From: an uncultured Elusimicrobia bacterium
GTDB lineage: Bacteria; Elusimicrobiota; Endomicrobiia; Endomicrobiales; Endomicrobiaceae
Length of the DNA: 11,412 bases
Assembly (NCBI GenBank): GCA_900321055.1
Contig: ONUQ01000018.1
Coordinates: forward strand, 1-11,412
Direction of reading: 5' to 3'
The translations under genes were made by a program, and so were the position numbers. Positions 5,844 to 11,412 of this stretch are shown piece after piece (within the stretch, counting starts at the first letter, position 1; each line of letters begins with the position of its first letter). The notes below the pieces were generated by a model. It was not told where the DNA came from, ran no database searches, and saw nothing but the letters and a program-made list of their open reading frames with translations.

Positions 5844-7901
5844 TTATTTAGCTTTCTTTGTTAATTTTTCTTGTGCTTCTTTTCTTGCCTTTTCTTCTTT
5901 TATCCTTTGCTTTTCAGCTTCTTTCTCTGCTTTTATTCTTGCTTTTTCTTCTTTTATCTTTTGCTTTTCAGCTTCTTTCTCTGCTTTTATTCTTGCCTTT
6001 TCTTCTTTTATCCTTTGCTTTTCAGCTTCTTTCTCTGCTTTTATTCTTGCCTTTTCTTCTTTTATTTTTTGCTTTTCAGCTTCTTTCTCTGCTTTTATTC
6101 TTGCTTTTTCTTCTTTTAAATCCTGTTGTTTTGCAGACTTGTCATCTTTCTTTTTTGATTGTATATCTTTCTCTACTTTCAATTTTACTTTATCTTCTTT
6201 TATTTTTTGCTTTTCAGCTGTTGAGTTTACTAATTGTTCTTCTTTTTTGAGCGGTTGTCCTTCCTGTATTGTTGTTTTTGTAAGTTCTTCGGATTTCTTT
6301 TTGGTATCTTTTGATTCTTCTTCCTTACTTACTTTCTTTTTTGATTTTTTTCCCTTTTTATTAACAATTGAAAAATTACAATCTTTACGAGAATCCGTTA
6401 ACTTATTAATAACTATTTTGTTAGGTTCAAAAACTAAATTATTACCTGATGCTTTTATAGTATAAGCTTTTTGATACTCTAAGTTTAATGTGTATTTCCC
6501 GTTTTTATCTGTTTTTACTTTTTCATCCTTTTTAGAACCATAAGAAACAACAACATTTTCCACTCCAATATTGTTATCATCATATACAACTCCGGAAACA
6601 TTCACTAATGCCTCAAAATGTATCTCTTCATCTTTTGATAAGCCATCAACACTATACATGGATTCAATGAATTTTGTATTTTCTTTCTTTATAGCTACAT
6701 TATATTGATTGTCGGCAATCAAATTTTTTAATACACAAATTCCATTTTTATCAGTAGTATATGTCTTTTCTTCATCAAAATTTAAAATTATAGTTGCCTT
6801 TTCAACAGGTTTTTCTCCTTGAACAGCCTTTATAATTAAATTATGTTTCTCTATGTCGGCCTTAAAATTTTGAACATCATTTTCTTTTATCAAAGACTTA
6901 ATTATTCTCTTTTCAGGAATAAAAGAATATCCCTGACTTGATACGGTAATTTCATATTGTTGATTAAGACCTACTTTTGTAAATTTATAATTTCCGCTAG
7001 AATCAGTTTTAACAATCTGTTCCGTTCCGGTATCATTATCAGTAAGTTTTAAAATAACATCTTGTAGAGGCTTATTTTTATATGTAATCTTACCGGAAAC
7101 AGTTCCAAATATTTCAAAATCACAAAATTGATCACTTATAATATTTTTAATATTATATTCAGGAGGATTTGAATCGTATTTAGTACTATTTAAAGTCAAA
7201 TAATAAGTTCCTTTTGCATAGATATCATTTATAACATAAGATCCGTCTTCTTTTGTTTTGTATATAGAATTGTTTATATTTATTTCTATACCGGGAATAC
7301 CATGTCCAAAAGAAGTAACTTTTCCTCTAATTAGAATATCTTTGCTAAAATTATGAATAATGTTTTTTTCCAACGATTTAACTTTAAAAGGTTCAAAAAT
7401 ATGTTTATTAGAATCAACTTTTATTTCGTAATTGCCCTTGTAATCAAGGTTATCCAGCATATACACACCTTCGTCATTAGTATAATTTTTTATAGATCTG
7501 TTTGTTATAACAACTGCAACACCCTTAACAGGTTTTTTACCGTCTAAAACCTTACCTCTAATTGAAAACTTCAAAGGAGAAGCGAAAAAATTTTGATCAA
7601 TCTGACTTTCTTGCAAATCCTTAAAACTTTTTGTTTCGGGAGAAAAACTATATCCGTCTTTGGATGCCGTAATTGTATAAGTTCCACCTTTGGGAAGACC
7701 TGTGATTATATAAGTTCCTAATCTATCTGTTTTTGTTTTCTTTTCTGTAATTTTTGTACCGCTAACTTTAATAGTAACATTATTTAAGCCCATATTTGTA
7801 AGCACCTTACCACTAATAGAAACCGTATCATTCGCATAAGAACACAAATATAATGTTATAACAGCAAACATTGATAAAAACAATACATAAATTTTTTTCA
7901 T
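5844..7901 (-). CDS. Large exported multidomain protein with Lys/Glu-rich repeat tail
   Basis: The 685-residue product begins with a signal peptide (MKK plus a hydrophobic core; likely cleavage after SYA at residue 23). Six beta-sandwich domains of about 80 residues follow: 24-108, 109-188, 189-264, 265-349, 350-433 and 434-513. Each shows the carboxypeptidase-regulatory-like/Cna-B-like pattern: (I/V)xGxV, a short P..gV.v.., a T/DxxGxY strand, then Y.I....G/Y.F.P and NF at the end. Residues 514-685 form a strongly charged Lys/Glu tail, probably coiled coil, ending in four copies of an 18-residue unit. No LPXTG, lipobox or C-terminal membrane segment is visible, so it is secreted or held by its tail. 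Such domains often serve as stalks of surface proteins; adhesion or envelope scaffolding is inference. A good sigma-70 promoter lies upstream, and aroB starts 138 bases after its stop. Confidence 0.75.
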   Translation of the reverse strand: MKKIYVLFLSMFAVITLYLCSYANDTVSISGKVLTNMGLNNVTIKVSGTKITEKKTKTDRLGTYIITGLPKGGTYTITASKDGYSFSPETKSFKDLQESQIDQNFFASPLKFSIRGKVLDGKKPVKGVAVVITNRSIKNYTNDEGVYMLDNLDYKGNYEIKVDSNKHIFEPFKVKSLEKNIIHNFSKDILIRGKVTSFGHGIPGIEININNSIYKTKEDGSYVINDIYAKGTYYLTLNSTKYDSNPPEYNIKNIISDQFCDFEIFGTVSGKITYKNKPLQDVILKLTDNDTGTEQIVKTDSSGNYKFTKVGLNQQYEITVSSQGYSFIPEKRIIKSLIKENDVQNFKADIEKHNLIIKAVQGEKPVEKATIILNFDEEKTYTTDKNGICVLKNLIADNQYNVAIKKENTKFIESMYSVDGLSKDEEIHFEALVNVSGVVYDDNNIGVENVVVSYGSKKDEKVKTDKNGKYTLNLEYQKAYTIKASGNNLVFEPNKIVINKLTDSRKDCNFSIVNKKGKKSKKKVSKEEESKDTKKKSEELTKTTIQEGQPLKKEEQLVNSTAEKQKIKEDKVKLKVEKDIQSKKKDDKSAKQQDLKEEKARIKAEKEAEKQKIKEEKARIKAEKEAEKQRIKEEKARIKAEKEAEKQKIKEEKARIKAEKEAEKQRIKEEKARKEAQEKLTKKAK
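5888..6118. repeat. Tandem 54-bp coding repeats (four copies plus a partial copy)
   Basis: Exact 54-base periods start at 5888, 5942, 5996 and 6050, with a 15-base partial copy from 6104. Copies one and three are identical, and the others differ at one to three positions. Read on the minus strand, each encodes EEKARIKAEKEAEKQ(K/R)IK, with Lys and Arg alternating. Near identity at silent positions points to recent duplication or gene conversion. A change of copy number would stay in frame. Confidence 0.93.
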
Positions 7902-7939
7902 ACTTTCTCAGATTACAATAATAAAATAATAACATTACT

Positions 7940-7968
7940 ATTTTAGTTTTTTTTACACTTTTTTTCAA
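7940..7968 (-). promoter_or_regulatory. Sigma-70-like promoter of the exported repeat protein
   Basis: On the minus strand, TTGAAA (7963-7968) is separated by exactly 17 bases from TAAAAT (7940-7945). Transcription would start near 7933, giving a leader of about 30 bases with a purine-rich GAGAAAG just before the ATG. The -35 box directly abuts the tetranucleotide repeat. Confidence 0.6.
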
Positions 7969-7989
7969 TACATACATACATACATACAT
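7968..7989. repeat. Tetranucleotide microsatellite (ATAC)5.5
   Basis: ATAC is repeated five times at 7968-7987, followed by AT. It lies between two divergent promoters, and its first base overlaps the outer edge of the -35 box of the minus-strand gene. Tetranucleotide tracts are prone to slipped-strand mispairing; a regulatory effect here is inference. Confidence 0.9.
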
Positions 7990-8049
7990 TTTTTTGTTTT
8001 TTATTTTTTACATGTTTTGTTTGATAACAATTAATTTTTATTAAAAAAT

Positions 8050-8078
8050 TTTACTTTTTTTATTTATAGTGATATAAT
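8050..8078 (+). promoter_or_regulatory. Sigma-70-like promoter of the amidohydrolase gene
   Basis: TTTACT (8050-8055), a 17-base spacer and a perfect TATAAT (8073-8078). The predicted start of transcription, six to nine bases after the -10 box, falls at 8085-8087, on or just before the ATG at 8087. Confidence 0.7.
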
Positions 8079-8086
8079 TCTAGATT

Positions 8087-8881
8087 ATGGATATTATAGA
8101 TTTTCATACACATTTATGGCCTGACAAAGTTGCTCAAAAAGCAAAAGAATATTTAGAAGCATCTTATAGAAGACAGATGACCGAAGTTCCTACGGTTGAT
8201 AATGCACTTAAAATTATGGATGAGGTCGGTATAACTAAGAGTGTAATTGCATCTGTTGCTTCAAGACCTGATCAAGTTGAACATATAAATAATTGGCTAT
8301 TTAATATAAAATCAGATAGATTTATAAAATTTGCAGCATTACATCCTTTTTATGAAAAATGGTCTTATGAGCTTGACAGAATTAAAGATAATGCTATGGG
8401 AATAAAATATCAACCGGAATTTCAAATGTTTTTTATTGACGATGAAAAAATATTTCCTGTATATGAAAAAATACAAAAGTTGCAAATTCCCATACTGTTT
8501 CACTGTGGATACGAATTAACTTTAACAGGGCTTATTCAAGCCGGACCAAAACAGATGTTAAATGTAAAAAAACATTTTCCCGGAATAAAATTTATTGCTG
8601 CTCACATGGGCGGTTTTATGTTGTGGGATGAAATAGAAGATAAAATTATTGGAGATAATCATTTTTATTTAGATACTTCATCTGCGGTTATATTTATGAA
8701 AAAAGAACAGATTTATAGATTTTTACAAAAACATAGTCCCGATAGAATTTTGTTCGGGTCTGATTTTCCTTTTGGCCATCCAAAAAAAGACTTAGATTTT
8801 TTTAAAACTTTAAATATAGAAAAAGATAAATTTGAGAAAATTATGCATATCAATGCAGAAAAACTTTTAAATTTAATATAG
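8087..8881 (+). CDS. Amidohydrolase-family metal-dependent hydrolase (amidohydrolase 2 type)
   Basis: The 264-residue product is a single-domain TIM-barrel hydrolase of the amidohydrolase-2/ACMSD-like group. The metal-binding FHTH sits at once after the start (His7, His9). Further ligand positions are FHCGYE (His139), AAHMGG (His173) and LFGSDFPFG (Asp226). GIKYQPEFQ near 105-113 matches the loop usual in this family. There is no signal peptide, so it is cytoplasmic. The reaction cannot be told: members hydrolyse or decarboxylate varied carboxylic acids and amides. The ATG at 8087 must be the start or nearly so because HxH is in the first strand, yet no Shine-Dalgarno site precedes it and a TATAAT lies only eight bases away, implying a leaderless transcript. 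The gene stands alone between a divergent and a convergent neighbour. Confidence 0.88.
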   Translation: MDIIDFHTHLWPDKVAQKAKEYLEASYRRQMTEVPTVDNALKIMDEVGITKSVIASVASRPDQVEHINNWLFNIKSDRFIKFAALHPFYEKWSYELDRIKDNAMGIKYQPEFQMFFIDDEKIFPVYEKIQKLQIPILFHCGYELTLTGLIQAGPKQMLNVKKHFPGIKFIAAHMGGFMLWDEIEDKIIGDNHFYLDTSSAVIFMKKEQIYRFLQKHSPDRILFGSDFPFGHPKKDLDFFKTLNIEKDKFEKIMHINAEKLLNLI

Positions 8882-9024
8882 AGATTATTTATTATATTAA
8901 ATTGATATTATAAAAAGCCTGTAAAAAATTATTAATATTGCTATCAAACACACTATTCCATTCAAGTATAAATCATTTATTTGTGAAAATTAACATAAAT
9001 TCAAAGTTTTATCTATAGTTGCTT

Positions 9025-9060
9025 AAAAAACCCGATAAAAAATTTTTATCGGGTTTTTTT
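9025..9060. terminator. Bidirectional intrinsic terminator
   Basis: The core CCCGATAAA (9031-9039) pairs with TTTATCGGG (9045-9053), flanked by an A run before and a T run after. It therefore reads as a stem followed by U's on both strands. It lies between the convergent amidohydrolase gene and the sensor phosphatase gene and can end both. It is the only strong terminator in the window. The preceding stretch 8882-9024 shows nothing recognisable. Confidence 0.92.
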
Positions 9061-9089
9061 ATTAAACTAAATATTTTATTTTTTTGCTC

Positions 9090-11411
9090 TTATAGATTTA
9101 TAGATATTGTAAAAATATTTTGTGAATTTTCGTATCTGTAGATAACTTCATCTACAAGTTTTTTTACCAAATATACTCCGAGTCCACCTTCTGTCCTATC
9201 TTCTAAAGAAATATCTACATTAGGATCTTTTTTCTCTAACGGATTATACTGTTTACCTGTATCTATAAAACTTATATCATAAGTTGTATCTGTTTTCTCT
9301 GTTTTTATCCAAGCTTTACCGTCTTTTTCATAAGCATAACTTGCGATATTTACAAAAAGCTCTTCAGCGGCCAACAAAATTTTTAGCTTGCGATCTTTTT
9401 CTATTTTTTTATCTGTCATATCTTTCGCTAAAAAGTCATAAACATTTGACCATTTATCTTTTGTTGCATCTACAACGATTTCATTCGTTTCAACTTTATC
9501 ATTTCCGCTATATATTAAATGTAACATAGTCATATCATCGTATTGTTCATTTCCGTTACAAAAAGCTCTAACTTTTTTCATCATAGTATCTACATTTTCT
9601 CTGGCTGTAGAATCAAACTCATTTGTTGCATCCTTTAATCTTTGTTCTCCAAAAAATTCTTTATTTTTATTTTGTGCTTCAGTTATACCATCAGTGTATA
9701 AAAACAAAGCTGAATTTTTAGAAAGTTGAACCTTATAAGAATTATATTTAACATTTTCAAAAGCACCTATTACAACATCTCCTTTTGTTTCTATATAATT
9801 ATATTCTGATGATGCCAATTTTAATAACGGTTTATTATGTCCCGCATTTACATATTCCAATAATCCGGTCCTTATATCCAAAACAGCAATAAAAGCTGTA
9901 ACAAAAAAACCTGTATCGTTGGTCTTATATAGTGCCTTATTAACATTTTCAATAGCATCTTTTAAAGAAGCATTTCTTTCTATTGAATTTTTTATTACAC
10001 CTTTTGCTTCCATCATAAATAGTGCTGCAGGAACACCTTTATCCGAAACATCTGCTATAAGAAATACAAAATGTCTGTCATCTAAAAAGAAAAAATCGTA
10101 AAAATCGCCACCTACTGCTTTTGCAGGTACCATTGTTGCAAAAATGTCAAATTCTTTTTTGTCAGGATAAGCAGGAAATATTCTCTTTAAATTTGAAATT
10201 TGTATTTTTTTTGCTATATTTAATTCAGCTTCTATACTTTTTTTTGCAGCATTTACAATAGCTAATCTGGATAAATGTTCTTTTATACTCGCAGCCATAT
10301 TGTTAAAAGTAGAGGCCAATACCGAAAATTCAATACTGGATTTTATGTCAAATTTAATATCAAAATGTCCGCTCGCATATTCCGTAGCTTTTTCAACCAA
10401 ATACTGTATCGGTTTTTCTATATTTGAACTTAATACTCTATATAGAATAAATAAAGACAGAACAATAGATACTAAAAATATAATCAAAATCGTTTTAAGA
10501 AGTTTATTTAAATCGTAATATAATTCCCTGGTAGGAACATTTATACATAAAACAAAATCACCAAACAAATGGTTTACAAAACAAATATATTCTTCTTTTT
10601 CATAAACAAATTTTGTTTCATCTTTTAAATCATCTCTATACCACTCAACTTCAGATAAAGGTTTACCAACCTTTTCTTTAATATCGTTATCCTCATAATT
10701 TAGAAACAAAATATAATCGTATTTCCTATTTGCAAATAAAACAAAGGTATTTTCCGTTAGGTGTATCTCTTCCAGTTTTTTTATTATCGCATCCAGTACC
10801 CAATCAACACTTGCCATGCCAATAAACTCACCATTATTATTAAAAAGACCGGTACATATTGTAATCATAAGTTCTTTAGCTTTAGTAGCACCAAGATATG
10901 GTCTGGATATATTCATAGTATTTTTCTGTGTTACAAAAGATTTTGTTGATGTATACCATATTCTGGATAAGTAGTCATATTGTTCACCCTCAAAATAAGG
11001 ATCAATAGAACAACCGTTTTCTTTATCATAATCAGCACAAGTACAAAACCTTTTTTGATCCGGGTTTATAACATAAGGTTCATACCAAAGTCCACCACCA
11101 AAAGTAATCTCATTATCGTTAGTTTTAAAAGCTTTAGAAACAGATTCATCCAGCAAATCATGATCTTTATCTTTTGAATTATAAAATGTTTCTCCTGATA
11201 TAGCAAGATTTCTGGAAAAATCCAAAAGTCTATTTATTACGGAATTTATACCTGTAGCATAATTTTCTGCAACTGCATCACAAGCTTTATTTGCCATTGT
11301 TTTATTATTATTATAATAAATAAGACAAGCAATAAAAGTACAGGCTGTAGAAAATAAAAAAGAAATTAAAATAATAAATAATATTTTTGACTTTATTGTT
11401 TTAAAAAACAT
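9090..11411 (-). CDS. Membrane sensor with HAMP, SpoIIE/RsbU phosphatase and RsbW-like ATPase domain
   Basis: The 773-residue product spans the inner membrane twice (11-32 and 306-325), enclosing a roughly 270-residue external sensor of double-Cache type. A HAMP linker follows (about 327-380), then a PP2C SpoIIE-type serine phosphatase (about 400-632) with GGDFYDF at 434-440, ADVSDKG at 453-459 (Asp454), YTDGITEA at 572-579 (Asp574) and DDMT at 625-628. The C-terminus (645-773) is a GHKL anti-sigma-like domain with AAEELFVNIASYA (N-box, Asn688), DTGKQYNP at 717-724 and EGGLGVYLVKKLVD at 741-754. In partner-switching systems the phosphatase and the RsbW-like kinase act oppositely on an STAS antagonist; here both are in one chain. 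Neither an STAS protein nor a sigma factor is in the window. The ATG lies one base from the window edge, so an upstream start cannot be excluded, though the N-terminus looks complete. Confidence 0.93.
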   Translation of the reverse strand: MFFKTIKSKILFIILISFLFSTACTFIACLIYYNNNKTMANKACDAVAENYATGINSVINRLLDFSRNLAISGETFYNSKDKDHDLLDESVSKAFKTNDNEITFGGGLWYEPYVINPDQKRFCTCADYDKENGCSIDPYFEGEQYDYLSRIWYTSTKSFVTQKNTMNISRPYLGATKAKELMITICTGLFNNNGEFIGMASVDWVLDAIIKKLEEIHLTENTFVLFANRKYDYILFLNYEDNDIKEKVGKPLSEVEWYRDDLKDETKFVYEKEEYICFVNHLFGDFVLCINVPTRELYYDLNKLLKTILIIFLVSIVLSLFILYRVLSSNIEKPIQYLVEKATEYASGHFDIKFDIKSSIEFSVLASTFNNMAASIKEHLSRLAIVNAAKKSIEAELNIAKKIQISNLKRIFPAYPDKKEFDIFATMVPAKAVGGDFYDFFFLDDRHFVFLIADVSDKGVPAALFMMEAKGVIKNSIERNASLKDAIENVNKALYKTNDTGFFVTAFIAVLDIRTGLLEYVNAGHNKPLLKLASSEYNYIETKGDVVIGAFENVKYNSYKVQLSKNSALFLYTDGITEAQNKNKEFFGEQRLKDATNEFDSTARENVDTMMKKVRAFCNGNEQYDDMTMLHLIYSGNDKVETNEIVVDATKDKWSNVYDFLAKDMTDKKIEKDRKLKILLAAEELFVNIASYAYEKDGKAWIKTEKTDTTYDISFIDTGKQYNPLEKKDPNVDISLEDRTEGGLGVYLVKKLVDEVIYRYENSQNIFTISINL

Positions 11412-11412
11412 A

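Noticed and set aside
5888..6118. CRISPR-like periodic array
   Set aside because: The units are contiguous without variable spacers and encode a continuous protein repeat.
5858..6250. Long plus-strand open frames rich in Leu, Phe and Ser, opposite the repeat tail
   Set aside because: They are the antisense of the Lys/Glu codon repeats. They repeat with the same 54-base period, lack ribosome sites and match no membrane-protein pattern.

Overview
The window is AT-rich and densely coded on the minus strand, with two plus-strand genes. The proteins are typical of a bacterium with an envelope. The annotated sensor phosphatase, OmpA-like protein, PaaK/ACT pair and amidohydrolase, together with low GC and Lys/Asn/Ile-rich proteins, would fit a host-associated Elusimicrobiota (Endomicrobia-like), Melainabacteria-like or similar low-GC lineage. 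That placement is a guess, because no rRNA or lineage marker is present.

Layout, left to right. Positions 1-488 (+): the possible last codons of an upstream gene (perhaps paaK), then a tandem-ACT protein. 697-1308 (-): a small secreted protein with a degenerate OmpA-like domain. 1349-2135 (-): an abruptly ending GyrB/ParE-like ATPase fragment, preceded by an unrecognised, very AT-rich gene; this pair looks like an accessory insertion among core genes. 2196-5705 (-): core metabolic and maintenance genes ruvX, cinA, aroQ and aroB, with aroB and aroQ overlapping by 4 bases. 5844-7901 (-): a large exported protein with six carboxypeptidase-regulatory-like beta domains and a Lys/Glu-rich tail built on 54-base repeats. 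7902-8086: a divergent promoter region with a tetranucleotide microsatellite directly against one promoter. 8087-8881 (+): an amidohydrolase that appears to be translated from a leaderless mRNA. 9025-9060: a bidirectional terminator. 9090-11411 (-): a membrane sensor fused to a SpoIIE-type phosphatase and an RsbW-like kinase domain.

How the genes relate. AroB and AroQ catalyse the second and third steps of the chorismate pathway and are translationally coupled. CinA and RuvX are housekeeping enzymes transcribed in the same direction. The sensor phosphatase belongs to a partner-switching circuit, but no anti-sigma antagonist or sigma factor lies in the window.

I do not see a clear, complete new system. 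The best leads are the low-GC gene plus truncated topoisomerase cassette, the microsatellite-flanked promoter of the repeat-rich exported protein, and the leaderless amidohydrolase gene. No tRNA, rRNA, CRISPR array, insertion sequence or riboswitch was recognised. No gene-free stretch exceeds about 210 bases.
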